Of a stretch of DNA of 64,000 bases, positions 34,749 through 47,400 are shown piece after piece. The stretch is from Cesiribacter andamanensis AMV16 (GTDB lineage Bacteria > Bacteroidota > Bacteroidia > Cytophagales > Cyclobacteriaceae), in the NCBI RefSeq assembly GCF_000348925.1, contig NZ_AODQ01000004.1:1-64000 (forward strand). Direction: 5' to 3'. Numbering within the stretch: position 1 is the first letter of the stretch; the number at the start of each line of letters is the position of its first letter. The notes beneath the pieces are model-generated. The model had not been told where the DNA came from and made no database searches. It worked only from the letters and a program-made list of their open reading frames with translations. The position numbers and the translations under genes were made by a program.

Positions 34749-34991
34749 ATGGAAACCCTATTATTATTTTTCAACATGGGAGGTCAGGAGATTCTGCTCA
34801 TCCTGCTGATCATCCTGATTTTCTTTGGTGCGAAAAAAATTCCGGAACTGGCCCGTGGCCTTGGCCGTGGTATTCGTGAGTTCAAAGATGCCACCCGCGA
34901 GATCAAGGATGAGGTAGAAGATGCCGCCAAAGAAAAACCATCTTCTGTACACACCAACGGCACTACCAAAGAAGCTGCAAAGCCTCTGTAA
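34749..34991 (+). CDS. tatA: Twin-arginine translocase subunit TatA/TatE
   Basis: An 80-residue membrane protein forming the pore of the Tat pathway, which exports folded proteins. An N-terminal membrane helix (about 8-24: GGQEILLILLIILIFFG) is followed by the hinge FGAKKIPELARGLG, an amphipathic helix (about 30-62) and a polar tail. ATG 34749 keeps the METLLLFFNMGG leader typical of this phylum. tatC is not adjacent. Confidence 0.93.
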   Translation: METLLLFFNMGGQEILLILLIILIFFGAKKIPELARGLGRGIREFKDATREIKDEVEDAAKEKPSSVHTNGTTKEAAKPL

Positions 34992-35687
34992 GCCGGCAAC
35001 AAGGGAGCAGTACTTCCACAGGGAGGTGCTCCAACGCACAGAATGATATGTCAGGTACAGTAGAACAGGCTGAGGTGTGCCATGCAGACCAAGTAGTTCT
35101 CGCCGATCTAAACTTATAAAAGCAGAAAGGGCAGTTCACTGCCTTTTCTGCCCTATAAAATGATAAATACGCCTGTAAACCTGTCAGTTTCAGGCGCTGG
35201 TGCACCTCTGGCCTGTTTTTGCAGTAACAGATAGGAGCACCGTTCGTCCAGTAAAAAGCTGTGGGGAGCGTTATTCCATACGTTCCCGACCTGAGGAAAC
35301 CGCTACCTGAGCAGGCTCCTGCCAGTAGCCTGTGTACTGAATGCTCCTGTTCCTGCTACTGCAGGGCAGTTGCTGCAAAAGCAACCCGAGGGCATTTTCG
35401 TACGTATGATTTCCCAGCGATGCCCACTTCACCGACTACTGCGATCTAACTGGGCGAACATACCGACGATCCTTTGGAGATGTAGCTGGCCGAATCGTTT
35501 TCCGTACAAGCCGACTTGAGCGGAATAATCCGGCCCTTTCATTTCCCATTGGCACTGATTCCAGTGAATACCCCAACGGCCTGCTACGTGCGGCCGCTGC
35601 ACATACAGAAGACACCCCGCTTGCCTGTGCGTACCCCTGCGCCACAGCCAGGCCCAAATTATACAACTCTTCTTAAGGAAGTACGGC
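34992..35687. other. Roughly 0.7-kb region without a convincing gene
   Basis: Short frames on both strands (longest about 90 codons) overlap each other and show no family features. The base composition is not strikingly AT-rich, which is unusual for an intergenic region here. It begins with a terminator-like hairpin after tatA (35124-35149). It may contain an unrecognised non-coding RNA, a decayed gene or the promoter of the transglycosylase gene; nothing decisive is seen. Confidence 0.5.
35124..35149 (+). terminator. Terminator-like hairpin after tatA
   Basis: AGAAAGGGCAGT and ACTGCCTTTTCT form a 12-bp stem with one G-T pair and a two-base loop, 132 bp beyond the tatA stop codon. No long T-run follows. 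Confidence 0.45.
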
Positions 35688-37166
35688 ATGAAATTAGGAG
35701 CGATCAAAACAATTAAGCACTACGGAACCTGCATACTGCTGGCTACGGGCATGGGCAGCCTATCCGTAAACTACGCAGTAGCGCAAACAACAGCACCAGA
35801 AGAGCAGCAGGATGAAACAGGCGAAGAACTGGTGCTGGCCGATAGCCTTGCCCCAGATGCCATTGTTGAGATCTCCCGCCCCTTTTATGATTACATCCCC
35901 GATGCCAGCTACGAACTCATCGGAGAGCGCATGGCCAGCATGAATGCCCAGGTCAAGGTGCCGTATAACGACCGGGTGAAAGGGTTCGTAGACTACTTTA
36001 CCATTCGTAACCGGGAGTACAGCCGCCTGATGCTCAAGCGCCGCGATCTCTATTTCCCCATGTTTGAGAAGGCCCTTGCCAAACATGGCATGCCCGATGA
36101 TCTTAAATACCTGTCCATTGTAGAGTCGGGCCTTAACCCCAGGGCCAAGTCCCGGGTAGGCGCCGCCGGTCTCTGGCAGTTCATGCCCAGCACCGGCCGT
36201 ATCTTCCGCCTCAACCAGAATTCCTATGTAGATGAGCGCCTGGATCCCGAAAAAGCCACTGAGGCCGCCTGCCGCTACCTGAAGCAGCTCTACGGCATGT
36301 TTGGCGACTGGCAGCTGGCCCTGGCCGCCTACAACTGCGGACCGGGTAATGTAAACAAAGCCATTCGCAAAGCAGGGGGTAAAAAAGATTTCTGGCTGGT
36401 GTATGATTTTCTGCCCAGAGAAACCCGCTCCTACGTACCCCAGTTTGCGGCTGTTATGTACACCATGCGCTTTGCCGAAGAGCACAACCTGCTTCCCGAA
36501 GAGTATGAATACCAGTATGCCCAGCAGATCGACACGGTTCATCTTTCCCGCTTCATGAGCCTGGAGGCGCTGGAAAGCCAGCTAAACCTCTGCCCCGGCA
36601 CCCTGGAGGCCCTTAACCCCGAGCTGGTACGCAAGGCAGTGCCCGAAAATGCCGGCCACTATGCCCTGCGCATCCCTACTCAGACACACACCTACTTTGT
36701 GGCCAACCGCGCTACCATCCTGCAATCTACCAGCAGCATCAACGAAACCCTGCTGGCCGAAAATGCCAAGACCGAAGTAGGCAGCACCCTAAACCGCCAG
36801 CGCGTTACCTATAAAGTAAAAAGTGGCGACCACCTGACAAAAATTGCCAGCCAGTACGGGGTGCGGGTAGAAGACATCAAGCACTGGAACCGCCTTACCA
36901 GCAACTCCCTGCGTATAGGCCAGCAGCTGGCCATTTATGCCTCGGCCGAGCAAAAAGCCTCCATCAATACGCAACTGGCCTCGGCACAGCCTGCCAGCAA
37001 GCCGGTACAGGTAAGCCAGCAAAAAGTATACTACGTACAGCCCGGCGATACCCTGTGGGAAATTTCCCGCAAGCATGGCAACGTAGGGGTTGATAACCTC
37101 AAAAAGCTCAACAACCTGCGCGGCAATGAGATCAAAGTTGGCCAGAAGCTGATCATTACAAAATAA
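35688..37166 (+). CDS. mltD: Membrane-bound lytic transglycosylase with two LysM domains (MltD-like)
   Basis: A 492-residue murein lyase. It has a signal peptide (about 1-32), an N-terminal extension, an SLT domain (about 125-285) with catalytic E146 (LSIVESGLNP) and the motifs GAAGLWQFMPSTG, DERLDPEKATEAACRYL and ALAAYNCGPGNV, and two LysM peptidoglycan-binding repeats (about 371-416 and 445-491). It cleaves glycan strands between MurNAc and GlcNAc to give 1,6-anhydroMurNAc. A hairpin follows the gene. Confidence 0.93.
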   Translation: MKLGAIKTIKHYGTCILLATGMGSLSVNYAVAQTTAPEEQQDETGEELVLADSLAPDAIVEISRPFYDYIPDASYELIGERMASMNAQVKVPYNDRVKGFVDYFTIRNREYSRLMLKRRDLYFPMFEKALAKHGMPDDLKYLSIVESGLNPRAKSRVGAAGLWQFMPSTGRIFRLNQNSYVDERLDPEKATEAACRYLKQLYGMFGDWQLALAAYNCGPGNVNKAIRKAGGKKDFWLVYDFLPRETRSYVPQFAAVMYTMRFAEEHNLLPEEYEYQYAQQIDTVHLSRFMSLEALESQLNLCPGTLEALNPELVRKAVPENAGHYALRIPTQTHTYFVANRATILQSTSSINETLLAENAKTEVGSTLNRQRVTYKVKSGDHLTKIASQYGVRVEDIKHWNRLTSNSLRIGQQLAIYASAEQKASINTQLASAQPASKPVQVSQQKVYYVQPGDTLWEISRKHGNVGVDNLKKLNNLRGNEIKVGQKLIITK

Positions 37167-37186
37167 GGAGCCCTCCTCCCCTTTTC

Positions 37187-37217
37187 AGAAGCTTTGTCTC
37201 TCCGGGACAAAGCTTCT
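37187..37217 (+). terminator. Terminator after mltD
   Basis: A 12-bp perfect stem, AGAAGCTTTGTC / GACAAAGCTTCT, with a 7-base loop followed by TTTATTTTGG. Confidence 0.85.
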
Positions 37218-37322
37218 TTTATTTTGGCCCCTGATTTACTATTTTACCCAAAATTGTACTACCAGCTATACAAGCTACTTCTTGTTTCTTGTTATAGTAT
37301 CATATCTAGCACATTTACCTGC

Positions 37323-38423
37323 ATGAACCTAAAAACGTATAGCATCTGTTTATTGCCCCTTCTTCTACTAATTACTGCCTGCGGAGGCAATAGCAACAGC
37401 CAGGACAACCGCAATCAGGATAAAGACTTTTTGCCCCGCGCCAGCCTGGTGCCCTATGAGCTGCTGGTCGTCATGGACTCGGCCCAGTGGCGGGGGGTAT
37501 TGGGAGAAGCTATACGGGATGTCTTTACCGAACCGGTACAGGGCCTGCCCCAGGAAGAGCCCCATTTTAAAGTGCGCTACATTACCCCCCAGGGCCTCAA
37601 AGGCTTCAACAAGCGTTACCCCAACATCCTTTTTGCCTTTACACTGGATAAAAGGAGCCAGGCCTCAGAAATGCTGCGCTCCATGTTTTCAGAGCAGTCG
37701 CTGGAGCAGATCCGGCAGGATGAGCAGCGCTACCGCCTCTCCCGCAAAGATGAGTTTGCCCGGGGACAGGAGGTAATGTACCTCTTTGGCCAGACTGAAG
37801 ATCAGCTGGTGAGCCGTATCTACACCAATAAGGAAAACCTGCTAAACCACTTCCTTACCGTAGAGCGCCAGCGCTACATGCGCGATTATGCCAATGTGCG
37901 CGTTACGCAAAGCCTCAGCAACAGCCTGGCCAGCGAGTATGGGTTTAAAATGAATTTTCCGGCCGGCTATCAGGTGGCCAAACAGGATACAAATTTTGTC
38001 TGGATTCGCCTACTGGATAATAAGGTAGATAAAAGCGTATGGGTTACCTGGAAACCCTATACCGATCAGTCTATCTTTCAGCGGGATAATCTGATGAACT
38101 ACCGCAACCAGGTAGTACGCAACTACATCTGGGGCAGCGACAGCAGCACCTACATGCGGCTGGAGACCCAATTGCCTGTAGAAGTCCGCCAGGTAAACTT
38201 CAACGGACGTTATGGCGTGGAAGCCCGCGGCCTGTGGCGCCTTGAAAAAATGGTGATGGGCGGCCCCTTTCTGGGCTATGCCTTTGTAGATGAAGCTACC
38301 AACCGCGTCTATTATATAGAAGGCTTTACCTATGCTCCAGGGCAGGACAAGCGCCTGGCCATGAGCGAACTGGAAGCCATTTTGTGGTCCTTTACCAAGA
38401 CGGCTCCCAAAAATATCCAATAA
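37323..38423 (+). CDS. DUF4837 lipoprotein
   Basis: A 366-residue lipoprotein with signal MNLKTYSICLLPLLLLITAC and lipobox LITAC (Cys20). The start at 37323 is chosen because the 43 codons before it encode no signal peptide. The remainder matches DUF4837: SLVPYELLVVMDSAQWRGVLGEAIRDVF, FKVRYI and, late, YFIEGF-like strands (VYYIEGFTYAPG). Only found in Bacteroidota as far as I know; the function is unknown. It precedes maeB by 68 bp but maeB has its own promoter box. Confidence 0.85.
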   Translation: MNLKTYSICLLPLLLLITACGGNSNSQDNRNQDKDFLPRASLVPYELLVVMDSAQWRGVLGEAIRDVFTEPVQGLPQEEPHFKVRYITPQGLKGFNKRYPNILFAFTLDKRSQASEMLRSMFSEQSLEQIRQDEQRYRLSRKDEFARGQEVMYLFGQTEDQLVSRIYTNKENLLNHFLTVERQRYMRDYANVRVTQSLSNSLASEYGFKMNFPAGYQVAKQDTNFVWIRLLDNKVDKSVWVTWKPYTDQSIFQRDNLMNYRNQVVRNYIWGSDSSTYMRLETQLPVEVRQVNFNGRYGVEARGLWRLEKMVMGGPFLGYAFVDEATNRVYYIEGFTYAPGQDKRLAMSELEAILWSFTKTAPKNIQ

Positions 38424-38454
38424 GCCTTTGGCTACGATTGGCGCAAAATTCTGC

Positions 38455-38462
38455 TACCTTTG
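38455..38462 (+). promoter_or_regulatory. Probable -7 box of maeB
   Basis: TACCTTTG matches TAnnTTTG, 29 bp before the maeB ATG. The nearest TTG or TTTG lie at 14 or 24 bp, off the ideal spacing. Confidence 0.4.
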
Positions 38463-38491
38463 CACTCGTTATTATACCAATTTTTTTCTGA

Positions 38492-40783
38492 ATGAGCATT
38501 AAGATCAGAAAGCAAGATGCCCTGAACTACCACACCCAGGGACAGCCGGGCAAGATAGAAGTGGTGCCCACCAAAATGTTAAGTACCCAGCTGGACCTGG
38601 CCCTGGCCTACTCGCCGGGGGTTGCCGAGCCCTGCAAAGAAATTGCCCAAAATCCGGAAGATGTTTATAAATATACCGCCAAAGGCAACCTGGTAGCCGT
38701 AATATCAAACGGAACGGCCGTACTGGGCCTGGGCGATATTGGTCCCGAAGCCTCCAAGCCTGTTATGGAAGGCAAAGGGGTACTGTTCAAGAAATTTGCC
38801 GGCATTGATGTGTTCGATATTGAGATCAATGAAAAAGATCCCGACAAGCTCATCGATATTATTGCTTCCCTGGAGCCTACTTTTGGGGGGGTAAACCTGG
38901 AAGACATCAAAGCGCCTGAGTGCTTTCGCATTGAGCAGGAGCTGAAGCGCCGCATGAAAATACCGGTGATGCATGATGACCAGCACGGCACCGCCATCAT
39001 CTCCTCAGCCGCCCTGCTAAATGCCCTGGAGCTGGTCAATAAAAAGATTGAAGAGATCAGGATCGTAGTATCCGGGGCCGGTGCCTCTGCTGTAGCCTGT
39101 ACCAAACTCTACCTATCGCTGGGGGCCCGCCGGGAAAACCTGGTGATGTGCGACCGCGACGGCGTAATTCACATCAATCGCTCCGATCTGGACGATATCA
39201 AAGAGCAGTTTGCCACCCAGCGCACCGAGCTCAAAACCATACAGGATGCCCTTAAAGGGGCCGATATGTTCCTGGGCCTTTCGGCCGGCAACATCCTGAA
39301 TGCGGATGACATCCGCCTGATGGGTCCCAACCCCATTGTATTTGCCCTGGCCAATCCCGATCCGGAAATTCCCTATGAGGTAGCCATGGCCGCCCGGGAG
39401 GATATCATCATGGCCACCGGCCGCTCCGACCATCCTAACCAGGTAAACAACGTGCTGGGCTTTCCCTTCATTTTCCGCGGGGCGCTGGATGTAAGTGCCT
39501 CGGCCATCAATGAAGACATGAAGCTGGCCGCCGTGCGGGCCCTGGCCCAGCTGGCCAAAGAGCCCGTTCCCGAGACGGTAAACAAAGCCTATGGCGATAA
39601 AAAGATTGCCTTTGGCCGGGAATACCTGATCCCCAAACCCCTTGATCCGCGCCTGATCACCACCCTGGCCCCTGCCGTAGCAAAGGCTGCCATCGCCAGC
39701 GGCGTAGCCCGCCGTACCATTGACGATTGGGAGCAGTACAACATAGAACTGCAGATGCGCATTGGCATAGACCAGCGCCTGATGTCGCGCATCCTGGTGC
39801 AGGCCCGCAAACAACCCAAGCGCGTAGTGTTTGCCGAGGCCGATAACCAGAAGATCCTCAAAGCAGCCCAAATTGTGCAGGACGAGCACATTGGCATTCC
39901 CATTCTGCTGGGCAACCGCCAGAAGATTGCCCAGCTGATGGCCGATAACCACCTGGAGCTGGAAGAATGCGAGATCATCGACATTGATACGCCCGAGCAG
40001 CAGGAGCGCCTGGACCGCTTTGCCCACCGCCTGTATGAAAAGCGCCAGCGCAGAGGGGTAACCCTGCACGAAGCCCGCAAGCTGATGCGGGACCGTAACT
40101 ACTTTGGCGCCATGATGCTGGAGTTTGGTGAGGCCGATGCCTTTATCTCCGGCCTTACCAAAGACTATCCCAAAACCATTACCCCTGCCCTGCAGGTAAT
40201 TGGTACCGAAGAGGGCGTAAGCCGCGTTGCCGGTATGTACATCATTACCAACAAGCGGGGCTCCTACTTCTTTGCCGATACTACCGTAAACCGCGATCCC
40301 TCGGCCGAAGAGCTGGTGGACATCATTGGCCTTACGGCCCGCGGCGTGCGCTTCTTTGACATTGAGCCCCGCATGGCAGTACTCTCCTACTCCAACTTTG
40401 GCTCCAGCAAGGGTGATGTGCCCGAAAAAACGTCCAGAGCAGCCCTGCTGGCAAAAAAGCGCTATCCGGAGCTGATCATCGAGGGCGATATACAAGCCAA
40501 TGTGGCCCTCAATTGCCAGCTGCAGCAGGAGAATTTCCAGTTCAGCGCGCTTGCCGATAAAGGAGCCAATACGCTGATCTTCCCGGACCTGGCCTCGGGC
40601 AATATTGCCTATAAACTGCTGATGGAAATCGGTGGCTCCGAAGCCATAGGCCCTGTACTGCTGGGCATGCGCAAGCCGGTACACATTCTGCAGCTGGGCA
40701 GCTCCATCCGCGAAATTGTGAACATGGTGAGCATAGCCGTAGTAGACGCCCAGCAGCGGGAACAAACCGTACGCAGTATATGA
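38492..40783 (+). CDS. maeB: NADP-dependent malic enzyme with phosphotransacetylase-like domain
   Basis: A 763-residue two-domain enzyme. The N-terminal part (about 1-430) decarboxylates malate to pyruvate with [50 protein letters not shown] and the dinucleotide site [16 protein letters not shown]. The C-terminal third (about 430-763) is a phosphate acetyl/butyryltransferase-like domain that is usually regulatory in MaeB (binding acetyl-CoA). Supplies NADPH and pyruvate. The stop codon overlaps the ruvA start by 4 bp. Confidence 0.95.
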   Translation: MSIKIRKQDALNYHTQGQPGKIEVVPTKMLSTQLDLALAYSPGVAEPCKEIAQNPEDVYKYTAKGNLVAVISNGTAVLGLGDIGPEASKPVMEGKGVLFKKFAGIDVFDIEINEKDPDKLIDIIASLEPTFGGVNLEDIKAPECFRIEQELKRRMKIPVMHDDQHGTAIISSAALLNALELVNKKIEEIRIVVSGAGASAVACTKLYLSLGARRENLVMCDRDGVIHINRSDLDDIKEQFATQRTELKTIQDALKGADMFLGLSAGNILNADDIRLMGPNPIVFALANPDPEIPYEVAMAAREDIIMATGRSDHPNQVNNVLGFPFIFRGALDVSASAINEDMKLAAVRALAQLAKEPVPETVNKAYGDKKIAFGREYLIPKPLDPRLITTLAPAVAKAAIASGVARRTIDDWEQYNIELQMRIGIDQRLMSRILVQARKQPKRVVFAEADNQKILKAAQIVQDEHIGIPILLGNRQKIAQLMADNHLELEECEIIDIDTPEQQERLDRFAHRLYEKRQRRGVTLHEARKLMRDRNYFGAMMLEFGEADAFISGLTKDYPKTITPALQVIGTEEGVSRVAGMYIITNKRGSYFFADTTVNRDPSAEELVDIIGLTARGVRFFDIEPRMAVLSYSNFGSSKGDVPEKTSRAALLAKKRYPELIIEGDIQANVALNCQLQQENFQFSALADKGANTLIFPDLASGNIAYKLLMEIGGSEAIGPVLLGMRKPVHILQLGSSIREIVNMVSIAVVDAQQREQTVRSI

Positions 40784-41376
40784 TCGCTTACCTCAATGGC
40801 AGGCTGGTACATAAGGACCCTACCCATGTACTGCTGGAGGTAAATGGCATCGGGTATGAGGTGAAGATTTCCCTGAATACCTACGCAGCACTAAAAGACA
40901 GGGAGCAGTGCAAACTGCTCACCTGGCTTCATATCAAGGAAGATGCCCATACGCTCTACGGCTTTCAGGATGGGGCCGAAAAGCGACTGTTCCTGCACCT
41001 GATCTCCGTAAGCGGCGTAGGGCCGGGCACTGCCCTGATGATGCTCTCCTCGCTGAAACCGGCCGAAATAGAGAGCGCCATTATCCATGATGATGCCCGC
41101 ACCCTCTCTGCAGTAAAAGGCATTGGCGCTAAAACCGCCCAGCGCCTGATCCTGGAGCTGCGGGATAAGGTGCTCAAGGGTGAGGTAGTTTCGCCCTCTA
41201 CGGCATCTTTAAGTCCTGCCTCGCACAATACAACCCGGCAGGAAGCGTTGTCGGCTTTAGTGACTTTGGGAATTAACCGGGCAGCTGCTGAAAAAAACCT
41301 GGACAGCATCCTCAAGCAGCACGGAACTACTCTATCGTTGGAAGAACTCATAAAACTGGCTCTGAAAAACGCATAA
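40780..41376 (+). CDS. ruvA: Holliday junction helicase subunit RuvA
   Basis: A 198-residue DNA-binding subunit of RuvAB branch migration. It has an OB-fold (about 1-62: [28 protein letters not shown]), helix-hairpin-helix motifs (about 72-140: [30 protein letters not shown]) and a C-terminal RuvB-binding domain (about 150-198: [20 protein letters not shown]). The maeB-ruvA overlap makes coupled translation likely. In Bacteroidota ruvA is commonly followed by sprA, as here. Confidence 0.95.
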   Translation: MIAYLNGRLVHKDPTHVLLEVNGIGYEVKISLNTYAALKDREQCKLLTWLHIKEDAHTLYGFQDGAEKRLFLHLISVSGVGPGTALMMLSSLKPAEIESAIIHDDARTLSAVKGIGAKTAQRLILELRDKVLKGEVVSPSTASLSPASHNTTRQEALSALVTLGINRAAAEKNLDSILKQHGTTLSLEELIKLALKNA

Positions 41377-41415
41377 GGATTTGAATTCCTGTTTCTCTCT
41401 CCGAATTTTTTAGCT

Positions 41416-44400
41416 GTGCTGGTAGCGGGCCTTATTCTGCAACTGGCGCTACCTCTTTCTGTGCAGGCAGGTGCCCTGTTTCTGCTGCAACAACAGCCCA
41501 CCCAGGCCCGCGATACCGTAGGGCGAGATACCACCCGCACAGGATCCTACCAACCCAGCAAGTTCCCGACCGGAGCCCCGAGAGACCGTTTTGGCGACCC
41601 CTTTAGCACCCGCCGCTACTACTCCCCCCTGTTTCCTCCGCCGCCTACCCAGCTCCAGCTGGAGATCGATACGGCCTTTAACTATACCGTTTACGAAAAC
41701 CTGGGCGATTTTCTCTACCGCCCCCCTTCCAGCCTAAGCTTTGAACAATACCAGCAGCTGCGCCGCCAGCAGCTGATCCGGGAATACTGGCAAACCCAGT
41801 CGCAGGGGCTGGATGGCGAAAGCGCCGTAAGCAGCCGCAGCCTGATCCCCCCCATCTACACCAGCCCCATCATTGACCGCATCTTTGGGGGCAGCTTTGT
41901 CAATATCCGTCCCAATGGCTTTGTAAACCTTGATTTTGGAGGTGATTTTCAGCGGGTACAGAACCCGGCCATCCCCATTCGGGCGCAGCGGCAGTCGCAG
42001 TTCAACTTTGATCAGCAGATCAACATGAATGTGATTGGCCAGGTGGGCGAAAAGCTGGAGATCGCCGCCAACTTTGATAGTAACAACAGCTTTGATTTTG
42101 AAAACAACTTCCGTGTAGAATACACCGGCTTTCCGGAAGAGATCATAAAAAAAGTAGAGATTGGCAACGTAAACCTGCCGGTGCGCAACAGCCTGATGAG
42201 CGGCGCCCAAAGCCTGTTTGGGGTAAAAACCCAGCTGCAGTTTGGCAAGCTATTCGTAACGGGCGTAGCCACTACCCAGCGCGGCGAGAGCGATGTGATT
42301 GAGATAGAAGGGGGTTCCCGCAGCAATACCCTCAGCATCCGCGCCTCGGAGTACGATGCCAACCGGCACTTCTTCCTCTCGCACTTCTTCCGCAACCGCT
42401 ACGGCATTGAGCAGGGGCAGTGGCTCAACAGCCTTCCGCAGGTTACCTCCGGGGTTAACATCACCCGTATGGAGGTCTACATCATCAACCGCAACCAGCA
42501 GACCGAGGGCCTGCGCAACGTGGCCGCCTTTGCCGATCTGGCCGAAACAAGCCTGGCCAATCCTGCAGGATCCACTACCCCTGCTACGAACGATGCCAAT
42601 GACCTTTTTGCCAGAATCAGAGCCAATACCGACCTGCGCAGCGTAGATGAAGTAGACAGAGTGCTGCAGGGGCAGTTTGGCATGCAGAATAGCCGGGACT
42701 ATGTCCTGATCAAAAGTGCCCGCAAGCTCAATGCCACGGAATTCTCTTACCATACCGAGCTGGGCTACATAAGCCTGAACCGGCAGCTGCAAAACGACGA
42801 AGCCCTGGCCGTAGCCTTTGAATATACCTACAACGGGCGCCGCTACCAGGTGGGCGAGCTTACCGAAAACTACCAGAACCGCCCCTCCAACGATGTGATC
42901 TTCCTGAAAATGCTGCGCTCCAACAATGTAGATACCCGCGCGCATGTATGGGAGCTGATGATGAAGAACATCTACTCGCTCAATGCCAACCAGGTAGCGC
43001 GCGAGGGCTTTCAGCTGCGGGTGGTGTACCGCGATGACCGCAGCGGCCTGGACCAGCCCAACCTGCAGGAAGGGGTAGACCGCCGGGGCGAACCGCTGCG
43101 CAACATCCCCATCATACGCCTGCTGGGCCTGGACCTGCTCAACCCCAACAACGACCGCCAGCCCGATGGCAACTTCGACTTTATAGAAGGGGTTACGATC
43201 AATCTGGACCGGGGCCTGATCATCTTTCCGGTAAAGGAGCCCTTTGGTGATCACCTGAGAGAGCAAATTGGAAGCGGCCAGCCCAGCATTACCAGTAAGT
43301 ATGTATACGACACCCTCTACCGCACCACCCGCTACAATGCCGAGCTGGTGGCCGAGCAGAACAAGTACTTTCTGGAAGTAAAATACGCCGCCAGCTCTTC
43401 TACCGAGATCCCCCTGGATGGGATCAACATCGCTCCGGGCTCGGTGCGGGTCTTTGCCGGCAACACCCCCCTTACCGAAGGAGTCGATTATCAGGTAGAT
43501 TATGATTTTGGCCGGGTACGCATCCTCAACGAGGGTATTGTGAACTCGGGCAGAAAGATCCGAATCTCCTACGAACGGGCCTCGCTGCTGAACTTTCAGA
43601 CCCGGCGCTTTCTGGGCACCCATTTCGATTACCGCTTCAGCGACGATATCAGCCTGGGCGCCACCCTGCTTTACCTCAACGAGCTGCCCCTGATCAGCCG
43701 CGTGGGCATTGGGCAGGAACCGACCAAAAACACCAAATGGGGTCTGGATGCCAACATCCAGAAAGATAGCTACTTCCTGACCCGCATGCTGGATGCCCTG
43801 CCCCTGCTGCAGACCAAGGAAATGTCTACCATTACCTTTAATGCCGAGTTTGCCCAAATGCTGCCCGGCACCTCCAATGTGGTGAATGGCGAAGGCACCT
43901 CCTACATCGATGATTTTGAAACGGCCATTACCCCCTTCCGATTGGATGGGAATGTGTATGACTGGAAGCATGCCGCCACCCCCCTTACCAACGACAACCG
44001 CTTTACAAGCCCGAACAGCGAACTGGATTTTGCCTACAAGCGCGCCCGCCTGGCCTGGTACACCATTGACAACATCTTTTACCGCGAAGTAGACCGCAAC
44101 CGCTATGCCCAGGGCCTGAGCAAAAGCGACATGGAAAATAACTATGTGCGGCAGGTGATCCCCCAGGAGCTTTTTAACCGCGATATCCGCAACCTGCAGC
44201 TCAACGAACCCATTTTTGACCTGGTGTATTACCCGGCCGAGCGGGGTCCCTATAACTACAATCCGGCCATCGGTCCCGGCGGAAGCCTCCCCAATCCTTC
44301 CCAAAACTGGGCCGGCATTACCCGCGCCCTGCCCGGCGATGTAGACTTTAACCGTACCAACATCGAGTACATCGAGTTCTGGATGATGGACCCCTTTATT

Positions 44401-47400
44401 ACCGGTCCCAATGGCCGTAATGAGGCCTTCCGCAACCACACCATAGCCAATGAGGGCAGCGGTGGCCGCCTGGTCTTTAACCTGGGCAGCGTATCGGAGG
44501 ATTATATCAAGGACAACCAGCATGGCTTTGAGAACGGCCTGCCGCCCGATGGCAACCTGGAAGGAAATGCCAATGTAACCCGTACCGACTGGGGCTATGT
44601 CACCAACCGCCAGTACCTCAACAACGCCTTTGACCTGAACGAATCGTCCCGCCGCTTTCAGGATGTAGGCATGGACGGCCTGCCCAACGAGCAGGAAGCT
44701 AATTTCTTCCGCGATGTGCTGGGCCCGGCCTTCCAGAATGTGCAGGATGACCCCTCCGGCGACAACTTCCGCAACTACGTAAGCGACGTCTACAACGGCA
44801 CCAATGCCAATGTGCTGGAGCGCTATAAATACTTTAATAATGAAGAGGGAAATACCCCCCTGCTTAATACCAGCCAGGGGGTGGTGGCGCAGGGCAATCC
44901 CCGCCCCGATAATGAGGACCTAAACCGCGACAACACCATCAACGACCTGGAGCAGTACTACGAGTACTCCATCGACCTGCGGCCCAGCCGCATGCAGGTG
45001 GGTCAGAACTACATCGTTGACAAAAAAGTAACCCCGCCCAGCCAGGTAAACGGCGAGCAGGTAAGCTGGTACCTCTTTAGAGTACCCATCCGGGAGTTTA
45101 CCGGCACCTATGGCGATCCGCAGGGCTTTGAGACTGTACGTTTTCTGCGTACCTACCTCACCGGCTTTACCGACCCCATTGCGCTGCGCTTTGCCAAAAT
45201 GCAACTGGTAGGCAGCCAGTGGCGCCGCTACACCCAGGACCTGCGCAACGAAGGCCTCAATGTGGTAGGCGAAGAGGATTTCTCCAACTTCACCATCTCG
45301 GCCATAGGCTTTGAAGACAATGGGCAGAAGGAGGATATTGTATCTGACCCCACCACTGTGCCTTATGTGCTGCCGCCTAACTTTGTGCGGGACCGCGACA
45401 TTACGGCCTACAACCAGGATGTGCGCCTCAACGAGCAGTCCATCCAGATGTGCATCGATGAGCTGCAGGACCGCGACTCCCGGGCCATCTTCAAGAACGT
45501 AGCCCTGGACCTGATCAACTACGGCTCTATAAAAATGCTGCTGCATGCCCATGCCCAGCAGGGAAGTTTTGTGCAGGATGGGGAAGTGACCGGCTTTCTG
45601 CGCATTGGCCCCGACTTTACCCAGAACTACTACGAGATCGAGATTCCCCTGACCATCACCCCACCCGGCAGCACGCTGGATACGGACATCTGGCCTGCGG
45701 AGAACGAGATCGATATTTCCATGGATGAGCTTTACAAGCTCAAATCGCTGCGCAACCGCCAGAATGTGTCGCAGGACCGTCGCTTTGCCGGCGTATCGGG
45801 CAAGCACAATATTTACGTAAAGGGCAACCCCCAGCTGAACGATGTGCGGGTGCTGATGATTGGGGTGCGCAATCCGGAAGGCGGCACCGACATGAGCCCC
45901 AAATCGGTATGCGTATGGGCCAACGAGCTGCGGGTAGCCAACTTTGACCGTACCGCCGGCTGGGCAACCAATGCCCGCCTCAACACCAAGCTGGCCGATG
46001 TGGCCAACGTAACGGCCTCTACCCGCTACAGCTCCGTAGGCTATGGCGATATCTCCCAGCGGGTAAACCAGCGCAGCCGGGACGAGAACCTGAGCTATGA
46101 TATTGCCGCCAATGTGGCCCTGGAGAAATTCCTGCCCGAGCGCTCCCGCCTGGTGGTGCCCATGTTTGTCTCCTACGAGCGCAACATCAGCACCCCTTAC
46201 TTTGATCCGGCCAGTGAAGACGTACCCCTGGATGCCGCCCTTTTGGCCTTTGAATCGCCCCGGGAGCGCGCCTATTACCGCATGATTGCCCAGCAACGGG
46301 CCACCCGCCGCAGCCTTAACTTTACCAATGTGCGCCTCACCCGACGGGAAGGGGATGATACCCCTACCCCCTTTGATCTTTCTAACTTCTCGCTCACCTA
46401 CGCTTTTAGCGAGGTGCTCAGCAGCAGCTGGGAGATCGCCAGCTTTGTGCAGCGCAACTACAAGGGTGCCGTTGGCTACAACTACCAGCCCAAGGTGACC
46501 CCCTTTACGCCCTTTGCCAACAGCCAGCGCCTCAACTCGCCCTGGCTGCTCTGGCTCAAGGATTTTAACATCTCGCCCAAGCCCTCCAACGTTTCGGTGC
46601 GCTGGGACCTGGACCGCTACTTTACCCGCAACCAGTACCGCGGAGATGATCTGCTGCCAAGCCTCAACAACATCCAGTTTCAAAAGGCCTTTACCTTTAA
46701 CCGCCTCTACACCCTGCGCTGGAACCTCACCAATGCCCTTGTGCTGGACTACAACGCCCGGGCCAATGCCATTATCGATGAGCCCGATGGCGATATCAAT
46801 ACCGAAGAAAAACGGCAGGTAGTACTGGATAACCTGGCCGATCTGGGCCGGATGAAAAACTTTGACCAGATCATTGCCGCCACCTATCGCCTGCCCTTTG
46901 ATAAAATACCCCTCACAAGCTGGATCAATGCCGATGCCCGCTACGAGGTAAACTATTCCTGGACGGCCGGCTCCTTCTCTACCACGCAGGAAGATAACCA
47001 GCTGGAGCGTTTTGGCAACCTGATCCAGAACCGCCGCACCGGCGGCCTTACCGGCAAGGTTGACCTGGTGCGCCTTTACAACCAGTCGCCTTACCTCAAG
47101 CGTATAAACGATGCCCGTCAGGCACAGGCCCGTCCCAACCAGCCGCAACCCCAGCGACGCCCGCAGGCCACCCAGCCAGAAGGCGCACAGCCGGAAGAAG
47201 AAAAGCGTGGCGAGCCCTCTAAATTTGTGCAGGGGGTAGTGCGCGGCCTGATGGCCGTACGGGGCGTTACCTTTAACGCCACCCAAAGCCAGGGCACCAT
47301 GCTGCCGGGCTTCAGGCCCCGCTCCTTCCTCTTTGGGCTCGACTCGGGTTTTGTAGCCCCAGGCGTAGGCTTTTTGCTGGGCAGCCAGGACCCCAACATC

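Noticed and set aside
34963-35716. Several overlapping frames of 60-92 codons on both strands.
   Set aside because: No conserved motifs, signal peptides or family resemblance; mutually overlapping in several frames, so no single one can be preferred.
42250-44523. A 757-codon open frame on the minus strand inside sprA, and an 848-codon one at 44920-47466.
   Set aside because: They are antisense to a clear SprA coding sequence. The composition (Gly, Val, Ala, Ile, His rich without domain motifs) is what reverse reading of GC-rich codons gives.
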